Assembly (NCBI RefSeq): GCF_018614975.1
Contig: NZ_JAGGNR010000030.1
Span: 1-64,000 of the forward strand
From: Paenibacillus polymyxa
GTDB taxonomy: Bacteria > Bacillota > Bacilli > Paenibacillales > Paenibacillaceae
DNA: 64,000 bases
Direction: 5' to 3'
In this document: positions 7,681 to 16,187 of the stretch, piece by piece
How positions within the stretch are numbered: the stretch's first letter is position 1
How the letters are laid out: each line of letters opens with the position of its first letter
Made by a program: the position numbers and the translations under genes
Notes under the pieces: generated by a model
The model's database searches: none
The model's input: only the letters and a program-made list of their open reading frames with translations
Told to the model about the DNA's origin: nothing

Positions 7681-7716
7681 CGGATGAGCATCTCCTGATT
7701 GGGGAATGCTCATCCG
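7681..7716. repeat. Strong hairpin between darA and yaaR
   Basis: CGGATGAGCAT (7681-7691) and ATGCTCATCCG (7706-7716) are perfectly complementary over 11 bp, with partial extension TCTCC/GGGGA into the loop. No T run follows on either strand, so this is not a standard terminator. The rest of 7539-7878 holds only a smaller repeat (GCACAG/CTGTGC near 7815-7838) and no gene. Confidence 0.7.
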
Positions 7717-7878
7717 GGAAGAGGTCGACTACAAACAACAAGTCTTTGATGGTGATGTGTATCTACCATTATATATAGAGTGTGATCAGCATATATAAAG
7801 CCTCATCCTCACGCACAGGCGCAACGCGCACTGTGCTGATGGGCGATTGGCTATCTATGATAGAAAGCGGGCGTATCC

Positions 7879-8322
7879 ATGAAAATCAATCCTGGATTCA
7901 GACCGATTCAGAGCGGGATCAGTTCTACTGATTCAGGTTCCAAACCGGTTCAATCCAAAAATTTCTCTGATATGATGAATCACCAGGGGGAACGGGCCTC
8001 ACAAGCTGAACTGAATCGCCGGTTTAGTGAAATCCAGCTTCAGGGCGATCGCCTGGCACGTTCCATGACGATTCGTGAACTGAAGGCGTATAAGCAACTT
8101 GTTAAAAGGTTCCTGGAAGAGACCGTTCGTCGCGGTGTATCCATGAAAGAGACAAGAGGTTGGGATCGTCGTGGCAGAGGCAAGCGGTATAAGCTGATTG
8201 ATGAAATTGACTCCGCTCTGTTATCCATGGCTGATGAATTGCTGGATACAGAAGAAGGAAAAATCTCTCTATTACAACAAGTAGGCGAAATTCGGGGGAT
8301 GCTTATTAATTTAAGCTTCTGA
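7879..8322 (+). CDS. yaaR: YaaR family protein (DUF327)
   Basis: The 147-aa product matches the YaaR family: a low-complexity Ser/Gln N-terminus, then a helical charged core (SMTIRELKAYKQLVKRFLEE, GWDRRGRGKRYKLIDEID). Molecular function unknown; the family is conserved between darA and holB in sporulating Firmicutes. It ends 9 nt before holB and is probably cotranscribed with it. No membrane segment or signal peptide. Confidence 0.9.
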   Translation: MKINPGFRPIQSGISSTDSGSKPVQSKNFSDMMNHQGERASQAELNRRFSEIQLQGDRLARSMTIRELKAYKQLVKRFLEETVRRGVSMKETRGWDRRGRGKRYKLIDEIDSALLSMADELLDTEEGKISLLQQVGEIRGMLINLSF

Positions 8323-8331
8323 GGAGGAAGT

Positions 8332-9303
8332 ATGTCCTTTCAACAGATTATGGGTCAACAAGCGGCCAAGCAAATGTTACAAAGCAGTTTGAGACGTCAT
8401 GCAATAAGTCACGCGTATTTGTTTAGCGGTCCAGCCGGTAGCGGGCAACGGAAGACGGCAATTACCTTTGCCAAGGCAATATTCTGTACAGAGCTTGAAG
8501 ATGATGCGTGCGGGCAGTGTCTTGAATGTCGTAAGGTGGATCATGGTAACCATCCGGATCTAACCATGCTTGCACCAGATGGAAATAACATTAAAATAGA
8601 TCAAATTCGGGATCTGCAGCGTATCTTTTCATACCGATCAGAGGCAGGCCATCCCAAAGTATATATTATAGAACAAGCTGAGAAAATGACGGTGCAGGCA
8701 GCAAACAGTTTGCTGAAATTTCTGGAGGAACCGCAGGTACCAGCAGTCGGCATCCTGATTACAGATAATGGACAGGCCATGTTGCCAACGATCCGCTCAC
8801 GCTCTCAATTGGTGCCGTTCAGCGCACTGAATCCGGAAGAGATGCTGCAATCTCTGATCGAGGAAGGGCACCCTGCCAATCTGGCTCGCTCTGCCGTCCA
8901 TTTAGCGTCAGGATTGGAAGCATGTAGAGAAATTCTCCAGCAGAATTGGTTTGCAGAAATTAGAAACGTAATGTTACAATTAGGGAAGGAGTCCCTGGGT
9001 AGAGGAAGTACATCATTGATCTCTGCACAGCAGAAGCTTTTTAAAACCGGACTCTCTGAACACCTGGACATGCTGCTTAGTTTGTTCCATCTATGGTTTA
9101 GGGACATGCTGTATGTTCAGTATGATAGGCATGAACATATCGTTTTCATAGATCAGTTAGACATGTTATCTCAGTTGGCACATACCCGCAGCACAGAGCA
9201 GTGGGTCTCCTATATGGATATGGCCGCAGCATGCAGGAAAAAATTGCGTTTCAACGTCAATGGCCAGCTTTGTCTGGAGCAATTTTTGATCGGTTTGGCA
9301 TAA
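8332..9303 (+). CDS. holB: DNA polymerase III delta' subunit
   Basis: AAA+ clamp-loader subunit that helps place the beta clamp on DNA. The 323-aa product has the N-terminal AAA+ fold, a zinc module with Cys 52, 60, 63 and 66, and EQAEKMTVQAANSLLKFLEEP as the region around motif B/sensor 1. The Walker A loop reads GPAGSGQRKT (33-42) with Gln-Arg where the GK pair is usual; delta' subunits commonly have degenerate nucleotide sites. Ribosome site GAGGAGG lies just before ATG 8332. Confidence 0.96.
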   Translation: MSFQQIMGQQAAKQMLQSSLRRHAISHAYLFSGPAGSGQRKTAITFAKAIFCTELEDDACGQCLECRKVDHGNHPDLTMLAPDGNNIKIDQIRDLQRIFSYRSEAGHPKVYIIEQAEKMTVQAANSLLKFLEEPQVPAVGILITDNGQAMLPTIRSRSQLVPFSALNPEEMLQSLIEEGHPANLARSAVHLASGLEACREILQQNWFAEIRNVMLQLGKESLGRGSTSLISAQQKLFKTGLSEHLDMLLSLFHLWFRDMLYVQYDRHEHIVFIDQLDMLSQLAHTRSTEQWVSYMDMAAACRKKLRFNVNGQLCLEQFLIGLA

Positions 9304-9420
9304 GACTGGGAGAGGGTAGAGTTAGCTCCAATCATATGCAAACGGTTATAACTTCGGCCGGTTCCCTAAGAAAACGGGGCTTCAGACGAAGTGGGGTTGG
9401 CTTACAAGGGGGTTAATTTT

Positions 9421-10221
9421 TTGTACAGTGTAGTGGGTGTCCGTTTCAAAAAAGCGGGCAAAATTTATTACTTCGATCCCCTGGACCTTCCCATTGAGAA
9501 AGAAAACTGCGTGATCGTAGAGACAGCGCGGGGGGTTGAGTACGGTAAGGTTGTCGTAGGTAAGAAGGAAGTGGGCGAGTCCGATGTGGTGTTGCCGCTG
9601 AAGAAAGTCATCCGCGTTGCGGGCGAGACAGATGCCCGTGTGGTTGATGAGAACAAGCGTGCAGCCAAAGAAGCATTCGGTACTTGTTTAAATAAAATCA
9701 AAGACCATGGCCTCAAAATGAAGCTGGTCGATGTGGAATTTACGTTTGATCGCAATAAAATTATATTTTATTTTACAGCTGAAGGAAGAGTTGATTTCCG
9801 GGAGCTGGTCAAGGATCTGGCAAGCATATTCCGGACACGAATCGAGCTGAGACAGATTGGTGTACGTGATGAAGCGAAGATGCTTGGCGGAATCGGACCT
9901 TGCGGCCGTGTGTTGTGTTGTTCTTCCTGGCTGGGAGACTTTGAGCCGGTATCAATCAAGATGGCTAAAGATCAGAGCCTGTCACTGAATCCGACGAAAA
10001 TTTCAGGGTTGTGCGGAAGACTCATGTGCTGTCTGAAATTTGAGCATGATAACTATGAAAGTGTGAGAGAAGAACTGCCAGCTGTAGGCAAATTGGTCGT
10101 CACCTCATTGGGTGAAGGAAAAGTTGTCGGAATTAATGCCGGTAGCCGCACAGTCCATGTTCAACTGTTCGACATCAGTAAAGTCAAAGAACTTCCGCTG
10201 GATGACGTCGTTATCAAGTAA
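9421..10221 (+). CDS. ricT: PSP1 family protein RicT (YaaT)
   Basis: Part of the RicA-RicF-RicT (Y) complex, which in B. subtilis promotes RNase Y-dependent mRNA maturation and affects sporulation and competence through an Fe-S protein assembly. The 266-aa product has the PSP1 domain and Cys clusters at 161/166/167 and 198/203/204 suited to Fe-S binding. TTG 9421 is preferred: AAGGGGG (9406-9412) is 8 nt upstream and the N-terminus M-YSVVGVRFKKAGKIYYF matches the family. The frame is open from 9391. It lies between holB and yabA, as expected. Confidence 0.95.
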   Translation: MYSVVGVRFKKAGKIYYFDPLDLPIEKENCVIVETARGVEYGKVVVGKKEVGESDVVLPLKKVIRVAGETDARVVDENKRAAKEAFGTCLNKIKDHGLKMKLVDVEFTFDRNKIIFYFTAEGRVDFRELVKDLASIFRTRIELRQIGVRDEAKMLGGIGPCGRVLCCSSWLGDFEPVSIKMAKDQSLSLNPTKISGLCGRLMCCLKFEHDNYESVREELPAVGKLVVTSLGEGKVVGINAGSRTVHVQLFDISKVKELPLDDVVIK

Positions 10222-10249
10222 ACCATAAAGGTTGCTTCGGGGTGGAAAC

Positions 10250-10618
10250 TTGGAAAAGAAAAATCTGTTTACGCACATTCATGAAATGGAAACCCAACTG
10301 GGTCAGTTGCACGGTGATTTAGGAGAGTTAAAAATGATTGTGAAGGAGCTGCTTGAGGATAATCAGCGGCTTACCATCGAGAATGAGCAGTTACGCAAAC
10401 TGCTCAAACGTGAGGCTCCGGCAGACCTGCCGATCTCCTCAGCACTCGCTCCTGTAGCAAGACCAGCAGGTCCGGCTACAGGTGAAGATGTTGTGGGTGA
10501 AGGGTATGATAATCTGGCCCGGTTGTATCACGAAGGCTTCCATATCTGCAACGTCTATTATGGACATCTGCGGACGGAAGGCGATTGTCTGTTCTGCCTG
10601 TCTTTTTTGAATAAATGA
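10250..10618 (+). CDS. yabA: Replication initiation control protein YabA
   Basis: Binds DnaA and DnaN and restrains re-initiation in B. subtilis. The 122-aa product has an N-terminal leucine-zipper coiled coil (about residues 5-60), a variable linker rich in Ala/Pro, and a C-terminal zinc domain with HICNVYYG and [11 protein letters not shown]. Start TTG 10250 ([14 protein letters not shown]) fits the family and has GGGGTGG upstream; TTG 10232 would add six residues. Confidence 0.95.
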   Translation: MEKKNLFTHIHEMETQLGQLHGDLGELKMIVKELLEDNQRLTIENEQLRKLLKREAPADLPISSALAPVARPAGPATGEDVVGEGYDNLARLYHEGFHICNVYYGHLRTEGDCLFCLSFLNK

Positions 10619-10622
10619 AGTG

Positions 10623-10650
10623 ACCGTAGGGATCCCCTACGGTTTTTTTT
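10623..10650 (+). terminator. Intrinsic terminator after yabA
   Basis: Perfect 9-bp stem ACCGTAGGG / CCCTACGGT with a 3-nt loop, followed by eight T. It closes the tmk-yabA transcription unit. Confidence 0.95.
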
Positions 10651-10708
10651 CAAGGTTACAAACCTAAATGAACATGAGATATAGAGTACCGGAGGATGAG
10701 CGTAACAT

Positions 10709-11488
10709 ATGAAAGCAAATGAAGTTGTGTTACATGAGTCAGAGCGGATTGATGATCTGCTCTCTCATGATCTGAGAATCATTCAAAGTGATGAAGTGTT
10801 TAGTTTTTCGATGGATGCGGTATTATTAGCCCGGTTTGCTTCCGTACCTAAACGGGGTCTTGTACTTGATTTGTGTACAGGTAACGGGGTGGTTCCCATT
10901 TTGCTTACAACGCGTACACAGGCTAGTCTGGAGGGCATCGAAATTCAGCCTCGTTTGGCGGATATGGCTCGTCGCAGCGTACAATTAAATGCACTGGATG
11001 AATCGATTATGATTCGTGAAGGTGATTTGCGGGAACTGGTGAAAGAAACGGGAAATGCTGTATACGATGCAATAACGGTTAACCCCCCATATATGCCCCT
11101 GAATGGCAGTGACCTCAAAATGAACACACATCAGGCAATGGCACGTCATGAGATCGGATGTACGCTGGAAGAAGTGATCCAGGCTTGCAGTCGCCTTGTA
11201 CGTAATGGCGGCAAAGTATCGATGGTTCATCGTCCACAGCGACTTGCAGAGATTATCTCCCTCATGCGTGAGTATAAGTTGGAGCCAAAACGGATTCGGA
11301 TGGTACATCCACGTGCTCATCTGGAAGCTAACATGGTATTAATCGAAGGCATGAAAGACGGTAAACCTGAAGTAAGGATGCTTCCTCCACTCATTGTCTA
11401 CAATGAAGAGGGGAAATACTGCGAAGAGATTATGGATATTTACTATGGTCAGCAACATGCTGAGCGTACTACGAAAGGAGGGCTTTAG
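10709..11488 (+). CDS. yabB: YabB/TrmN6-like SAM-dependent methyltransferase
   Basis: Probable tRNA1(Val) adenine-N6 methyltransferase (E. coli YfiC/TrmN6 type). The 259-aa product has motif I VLDLCTGNGVVP, the acidic loop GIEIQP and motif IV NPPYMP, which marks N6-adenine methylation. The exact substrate in Firmicutes is inferred. Its stop codon directly abuts the rsmI start. In B. subtilis the small GIY-YIG gene yazA lies between these two; here it is absent. Confidence 0.9.
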   Translation: MKANEVVLHESERIDDLLSHDLRIIQSDEVFSFSMDAVLLARFASVPKRGLVLDLCTGNGVVPILLTTRTQASLEGIEIQPRLADMARRSVQLNALDESIMIREGDLRELVKETGNAVYDAITVNPPYMPLNGSDLKMNTHQAMARHEIGCTLEEVIQACSRLVRNGGKVSMVHRPQRLAEIISLMREYKLEPKRIRMVHPRAHLEANMVLIEGMKDGKPEVRMLPPLIVYNEEGKYCEEIMDIYYGQQHAERTTKGGL

Positions 11489-12376
11489 ATGACTTTGCAT
11501 ATTCAGAAAAGCTATGCGGAGCAGCCTGAAGGATCAGGCAAGCTATATCTGGTTGGAACACCCATTGGTAATCTGGAGGATATGACCTTCCGGGCCATCA
11601 AGACATTGCAGAGTTGTGACATCATTGCAGCAGAAGATACACGCCAGACCCGAAAGCTGCTTACCCATTTTGAAATTACACCTTCGATGCTGTTTAGTTA
11701 TCATGAGCATAATAAGGGGGCGAGTGGACCTGAACTGATACGCTATATAATAGAAGGAAAAAATTTGGCACTCGTCAGCGATGCCGGTTTGCCAGCCATT
11801 TCGGACCCTGGTTCTGACCTTGTACAGCTTGCACTGGAAGCCGGAATAACGGTCATTCCCATCCCTGGACCCAACGCTGCGTTGTCTGCTCTGATCGTGT
11901 CCGGATTACCGACGGAGCGCTTTACATTCGGCGGTTTTTTGCCGCGGGAGAAAAAGGACATGCGAAAAGTGCTGGAGGCTTTTAACGAATCCAACGGGAC
12001 TTTGTTATTTTATGAATCACCTCACCGTATTCGGAAAACATTAGTCCACCTCGAAGAAATTCTGGGTGATCGCTCGATTGTCCTGGCTCGTGAACTAACC
12101 AAGCGTCATGAGGAATTCGCAAGGGGCACTGTGAAGGAATGCATAGACTGGCTTGAGGAGCATCCGCCTCTTGGCGAGTACTGTTTGCTGGTAGAAGGCA
12201 TTAAGGAAGAGGAGCGTAAGGCTGAGCGCGAAGCATGGTGGCAGCTCATGTCACTCGCGGATCATGTCAGCCATTATGAGGGTGAAGGACATAACCGCAA
12301 AGATGCAATGAAAAAAACGGCTACCGATCGCGGTCTGACGAAACGGGATGTATATAATGCATTAATCGAGCAGTAA
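11489..12376 (+). CDS. rsmI: 16S rRNA (cytidine(1402)-2'-O)-methyltransferase RsmI
   Basis: Tetrapyrrole-methylase fold enzyme that 2'-O-methylates C1402 of 16S rRNA. The 295-aa product has LYLVGTPIGNLEDMT at the N-terminus, AAEDTRQTRKLL, SDAGLPAISDPG and IPGPNAALSAL, all typical. The ATG immediately follows the yabB stop, with AAAGGAGGG 8 nt upstream, so the two are translationally coupled. Confidence 0.97.
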   Translation: MTLHIQKSYAEQPEGSGKLYLVGTPIGNLEDMTFRAIKTLQSCDIIAAEDTRQTRKLLTHFEITPSMLFSYHEHNKGASGPELIRYIIEGKNLALVSDAGLPAISDPGSDLVQLALEAGITVIPIPGPNAALSALIVSGLPTERFTFGGFLPREKKDMRKVLEAFNESNGTLLFYESPHRIRKTLVHLEEILGDRSIVLARELTKRHEEFARGTVKECIDWLEEHPPLGEYCLLVEGIKEEERKAEREAWWQLMSLADHVSHYEGEGHNRKDAMKKTATDRGLTKRDVYNALIEQ

Positions 12377-12550
12377 TCTAACCAAATATCTTCTGTTGTG
12401 GGGAACATAACCTGAAAAGAAGCTTATATCCAACCTTAGGGGAATATTAAAAAGAGCAGAGTGGCTCAAAAAAATTCCAAACAAAATTCATCGTTCTCTC
12501 CCGGTTGGCGTGTGACAGAATCATTTTGGGTAATGGAACCCATAACAAGG

Positions 12551-12591
12551 AAAAAAAATACCTTCCGCGGTGGGGTTCACACCGGGAAGGT
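12551..12591 (-). terminator. Intrinsic terminator of abrB (minus strand)
   Basis: ACCTTCC (12560-12566) and GGAAGGT (12585-12591) enclose a second stem (GGTG/CACC). Read on the minus strand the hairpin is followed by ATTTTTTTT, so it ends abrB transcription. On the plus strand no T run follows. Confidence 0.85.
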
Positions 12592-12654
12592 CATTAAGGA
12601 ATATTAAAAAGGTTAGAAATAACAATTTAGATAAGTCCAGTATACCTGGTTTTC

Positions 12655-12906
12655 TTATTTTGTCACAGGTGCAGGGATTTCGGAAATACATTCGTTACAA
12701 ACAATTTTACCTTTGAAGTAAGTAACGTTCTCTGCATTACCACAGAAGATACAAGCAGGCTCGTATTTTTTCAACATGATGCGCTCGCCGTCAACGTAGA
12801 TTTCCAGAGCATCTTTTTCACCAATACCGAGCGTACGGCGCAATTCAATTGGGATAACTACCCGTCCCAGTTCGTCCACTTTTCTTACAATACCTGTTGA
12901 TTTCAT
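12655..12906 (-). CDS. abrB: Transition-state regulator AbrB
   Basis: Swapped-hairpin DNA-binding protein that represses stationary-phase and sporulation genes during growth. The 83-aa product starts MKSTGIVRKVDELGRVVIPI, the canonical AbrB DNA-binding domain. Instead of the B. subtilis C-terminal multimerisation domain it has a short tail with CIFC (52-55) and CNEC (70-73), a probable zinc knuckle, as I recall from other Firmicute AbrB homologues. Two ATG codons (12909 and 12906) are possible. It lies after rsmI in reverse orientation as in B. subtilis. Spo0A-box-like sites lie upstream. Confidence 0.93.
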   Translation of the reverse strand: MKSTGIVRKVDELGRVVIPIELRRTLGIGEKDALEIYVDGERIMLKKYEPACIFCGNAENVTYFKGKIVCNECISEIPAPVTK

Positions 12907-12949
12907 CATTATAATCAGTGCTCCTCTCAGCTAACTATCATTGTCATTA

Positions 12950-13165
12950 TTCGACATTATTTTATGTTTTATGATACCCATCATACCAACGATTCCCAAA
13001 ACAGTCAACCTTAAAATTAGCTTAAAATTAAGGCTGTTTTTCACAAGGTTACTGGTGGTAAGGGATTGGAAGCCGTTTTTCGCATTTAAACCTCAATGTC
13101 AGCTTTGTCGATTTGGAAAACGACAAAACTACCTCATTCGACAAAGTTCGTCACGGCGTGTCGAA
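12950..13165. promoter_or_regulatory. Spo0A-box-like sites between abrB and ywfO
   Basis: Three exact 0A boxes (TGTCGAA): 12950-12956 and 13137-13143 on the minus strand and 13159-13165 on the plus strand. Weaker relatives lie at 13104-13112 (TTTGTCGAT) and 13121-13128 (CGACAAAA). In B. subtilis Spo0A~P represses abrB through such boxes, so control of abrB, and perhaps also the divergent gene, is likely. The 320-nt gap holds no gene. Confidence 0.6.
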
Positions 13166-13226
13166 TCTTAGATGAATCTTAGAGCTCAAAGCGTTAATAT
13201 AAAAGAAATTAAAGGAGTTAGTCGAC

Positions 13227-14504
13227 ATGGAACAACGTTTAACGGAAGAGAAAGTATTCAAAGATCCGGTACATAATTATATCCACGTGCAAGATCCGGT
13301 TATATGGCAGTTAATTAACACCCCGGAATTTCAGCGTTTACGCCGGATTCGTCAGCTGGGTACTTCTTACCTTACCTTTCACGGAGCAGAGCATAGTCGG
13401 TTCTCACATTCATTAGGTGTTTATGAGATCACACGCAAGATCATCTCTCAATTTGAAAGAAGTCATTATTCGGATTGGCCGAAGGAAGAAAAGATTGTTG
13501 CTCTGTGTGCAGCTCTACTTCATGATCTCGGACATGGGCCATTCTCTCACTCCATCGAGGAAGCTTTTGACATGAATCATGAAGATTGGACTTGTCGCAT
13601 TATTACAGGTGATACCGAAGTAGGGGCGATCTTAAGACGGTATGCTCCTGATTTTCCTGAGAAAGTCGCGTCTGTCATTCAAAAAACGTATGAAAATCCG
13701 ATTGTGGTGAACTTGGTGACCAGTCCGCTTGATGCAGACCGAATGGATTATTTGCTCAGGGATGCCTATTTTACAGGTGTAAATTACGGCACGATTGACC
13801 TTGATCGTATCCTTCGGATGCTGCGTCCTTATCATGGGCGGATTGTAGTCAAGGAGTCAGGTATGCATGCTGTGGAGGATTACCTAATGTCTCGGTATCA
13901 GATGTATTGGCAGATTTACTTCCATCCGGTAACTCGTAGTTCTGAAATTATATTGCGGCAAATATTCAAGCGAGCTAAAACCCTTATACAGGATGATTTT
14001 CAATTCCGCTTCATGATTGATCCACTCCCTCAATTATTTGAAGGAGAATTATCCGTGGATGAATATTTGCAGTTGGATGAAGCATTAATTCAGACGGCAT
14101 TTACGCAGTGGCGCAAGGAGGACGATACTGTTCTGAGTGAGTTATGCGAACGTTTTATGGATCGCAAGTTATATAAGTATGTAGAGCTTGAACAGGTCGA
14201 CTTGACAATGATGGAAGAGATTCGGGAAGCTTTTGTACAGGCTGGCCTCGATCCCGATTATGATCTTGAAATTGATTTTCCTTCGGATAATCCGTATGAT
14301 GTGTTTCGTCCGGATGAATCCACAGATAAGCAGATTCTTCTTCTGGATCGACAGGACAATTTACGTGAGTTGTCAGAAGTATCTGACATTGTCCGTTCCA
14401 TCAGTGGGCTTCACCGAGGGAAACATCATTTGTATTACCCGCAAAACAAGGTGGATGCGATTATTCACGAATTACCGTCACATATACGCCCCTATTTCTT
14501 GTAA
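13227..14504 (+). CDS. ywfO: YwfO-like HD-domain phosphohydrolase
   Basis: Cytosolic metal-dependent HD hydrolase of the dGTPase-like group; the physiological substrate is not settled. The 425-aa product has FHGAEHSRFSHSLGVYE (metal His near 56), LLHDLGHGPFSHS (HD at 99-100) and DADRMDYLLRDA, closely following B. subtilis YwfO over the whole length. AAAGGAG lies 9 nt before ATG 13227. ywfO is far away in B. subtilis; here it replaces metS between abrB and tatD and shares the Spo0A-box-rich intergenic region. Confidence 0.93.
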   Translation: MEQRLTEEKVFKDPVHNYIHVQDPVIWQLINTPEFQRLRRIRQLGTSYLTFHGAEHSRFSHSLGVYEITRKIISQFERSHYSDWPKEEKIVALCAALLHDLGHGPFSHSIEEAFDMNHEDWTCRIITGDTEVGAILRRYAPDFPEKVASVIQKTYENPIVVNLVTSPLDADRMDYLLRDAYFTGVNYGTIDLDRILRMLRPYHGRIVVKESGMHAVEDYLMSRYQMYWQIYFHPVTRSSEIILRQIFKRAKTLIQDDFQFRFMIDPLPQLFEGELSVDEYLQLDEALIQTAFTQWRKEDDTVLSELCERFMDRKLYKYVELEQVDLTMMEEIREAFVQAGLDPDYDLEIDFPSDNPYDVFRPDESTDKQILLLDRQDNLRELSEVSDIVRSISGLHRGKHHLYYPQNKVDAIIHELPSHIRPYFL

Positions 14505-14836
14505 TCGTGTGGGTATAATCCAATGAAGAATTTCGATATCAAAACACTTTCTAAAAGAGCTATTTTTCATGATACAGTAATCTGCTTTAATGGGGAGTAT
14601 ATGTAGATCGACATAATTTTGTAAATACAAGCAGGTAGAATGAGTACAATCAGCAAGATATAGATGAGAATATCCGTATATCTTCTATATATTGTAGTTG
14701 TGAAGAAACAAACGTAATGATGTGATACACAGATTACCCAAAATGTTTTATGTATGAGTCAATGAAATATTGAATTTTACAAATTGGATTTTCAAAAGAA
14801 GATAGTCGTTATTTCGACATGAAGGGAGATACAGAC
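14505..14836. other. Intergenic, AT-rich, no gene seen
   Basis: 332 nt between ywfO and tatD. No terminator with a proper T run and no clear promoter; one 0A-box match (TTCGACA, 14813-14819) occurs, which is within chance expectation for the window. metS, which occupies this place in B. subtilis, is absent without a visible remnant. Confidence 0.5.
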
Positions 14837-15607
14837 ATGATGCTGTTCGACACACATACACATCTGGATGCACCACAATTCGACGAGGACCGCAAGGACA
14901 TGATTCAGCGTGCTGTGGATGCAGGAGTTGGTCGCATGATCAACATTGGCTTTAACCGGGAGACGATTCCAACCACAATGAAACTCGCCGAAACGTATGA
15001 CTTTATCTATGCAGCTGTAGGGTGGCATCCAGTCGATGCGATCACAATGCAGGAGGGCGATTTGGAGTGGATTGCATCTTTATGCAAGCATGAAAAAGTG
15101 GTTGCGATCGGTGAGATTGGATTGGATTATCACTGGGATACTTCACCGAAGGAAATACAGCATCGCGTATTACGACAACAAATTGCTTTGGCACGTGAAG
15201 TGAACATGCCAATTGTCATCCATAACCGGGATGCTCATGAGGATATTATAAAAATTTTGCGTGAAGAGAAGGCTGGCGAGGTTGGCGGTGTGATGCACTC
15301 GTTCTCCGGCAGCTGGGAAACAGCGAAAAGTTGTCTCGATATGGGCTTCCATCTCTCCTTCGGAGGTCCAATCACATTCAAAAATGCAAAGCAGCCCAAA
15401 GAGGTGCTGGCGAAGGTTCCTATGGACCGGTTTTTCATTGAAACAGATGCTCCTTATTTAACACCTCACCCTTATCGTGGGAAGCGAAATGAGACAGCGC
15501 ATGTACGTCTGGTTGCAGAGGCAGCTGCGGAAATTAAAGGCATTTCGGTGGATGAAATTGCTGCAATAACAACCAAAAATGCCATGGAACGATTTGGAAT
15601 TCGTTAA
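14837..15607 (+). CDS. yabD: TatD family metal-dependent hydrolase
   Basis: TIM-barrel metallo-hydrolase of the TatD family (DNase or exonuclease activity is known for relatives). The 256-aa product has DTHTHLD at residues 5-11, GEIGLDYHW, MHSFSGS and ETDAPYLTP, covering the metal ligands. The frame is open from ATG 14819, but AAGGGAG (14822-14828) inside that extension is well placed before ATG 14837, which also gives the family start MMLFDTHTHL. Confidence 0.95.
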   Translation: MMLFDTHTHLDAPQFDEDRKDMIQRAVDAGVGRMINIGFNRETIPTTMKLAETYDFIYAAVGWHPVDAITMQEGDLEWIASLCKHEKVVAIGEIGLDYHWDTSPKEIQHRVLRQQIALAREVNMPIVIHNRDAHEDIIKILREEKAGEVGGVMHSFSGSWETAKSCLDMGFHLSFGGPITFKNAKQPKEVLAKVPMDRFFIETDAPYLTPHPYRGKRNETAHVRLVAEAAAEIKGISVDEIAAITTKNAMERFGIR

Positions 15608-15652
15608 AAAAGCGAGCAAATGAGGTGAAAAAGGCAGGTAAGCGGAGGTAAT

Positions 15653-15850
15653 TTGCCCTTTGATCCGAATAAATCAAGAATATTACAATATTTTAACCAA
15701 ATATTCAGAGAAACGTACTTGATCAACGCTTTACAACATGCATCAAAACAGGATATCATCTTTTCAGTGAATTGTTGTGCGGAAAAATGGACAGATGTTC
15801 GGGGGATGAACAAAGGGACACTTTCCGATGATACAACATTACTTTCATGA
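15653..15850 (+). CDS. Doubtful small ORF after tatD
   Basis: 65 codons from TTG 15653, preceded by GCGGAGGT (15642-15649). The product is unremarkable, with no recognised motif. The stop lies immediately before the c-di-AMP riboswitch, whose promoter must also lie hereabouts, so the frame may be accidental. Confidence 0.25.
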   Translation: MPFDPNKSRILQYFNQIFRETYLINALQHASKQDIIFSVNCCAEKWTDVRGMNKGTLSDDTTLLS

Positions 15851-15854
15851 ATCA

Positions 15855-16110
15855 GTCTCGCTGAGTCTCCGTTAACGGAGAGCGGGGGAACCAATAGGGC
15901 TTAAACATCGGTGTATTTGGTCGATGCGCAACGTTCGCTGACCCAAAAGCAGCGAAGGGAACTGCGAAGCCGTATTTGATTTCTTCTTTGGGTCTCGGGG
16001 TGAATTCAAGGGCGTCCGCCATGAGCGGGTGACCTAAGATAGGGCGGCTCTCTTTCGCCCGAACCCGACAGCTAACCTCGCAAGCGGAAAAAGAGAGGCA
16101 ACCTCGTGCA
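15855..16110 (+). ncRNA. ydaO-yuaA (c-di-AMP) riboswitch
   Basis: The region carries the conserved blocks of the ydaO motif in order: TCGCTGAGTCTCC with GTTAACGGAG, GCGGGGGAACCAAT, GGGTCTCGGGGTGAATTC, GGGCGGCTCTCTTTCGCCCG, AACCCGACAGCTAACCTCG and CAAGCGG...GAGAGGCAACC. This class binds c-di-AMP and usually turns expression off through a terminator. It is followed 30 nt later by a strong terminator and then the yabE-like wall gene, a known context for the class. Confidence 0.93.
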
Positions 16111-16139
16111 TGAATTTCCGATATTCAAAATCATTCGGA

Positions 16140-16187
16140 AGCCACGAAAGAGTTCCTCTTACACTCTTTCTTTGGCTTTTTTGTTTT
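16140..16187 (+). terminator. Riboswitch expression-platform terminator
   Basis: AGCCA-C-GAAAGAGT (16140-16153) pairs with ACTCTTTC-TT-TGGCT (16163-16177), followed by a long T-rich tail. It is positioned to be the OFF state of the c-di-AMP riboswitch. Confidence 0.9.

Noticed and set aside
8428-8457. Broken holB because of a degenerate Walker A
   Set aside because: Delta' clamp-loader subunits often lack a functional ATP site; the rest of the protein is intact.
12441-12611. Exact 14-nt direct repeat GGAATATTAAAAAG (12441-12454 and 12598-12611)
   Set aside because: AT-rich and short; no paired flanks or gene between that would suggest a mobile element.
12941-13171. 76-codon plus-strand frame between abrB and ywfO
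   Set aside because: No ribosome site, no family, and it covers the Spo0A boxes and the abrB promoter region.
14813-14819. Single Spo0A box TTCGACA before tatD
   Set aside because: About eight such 7-mers are expected by chance in 64 kb on two strands; not clustered here.
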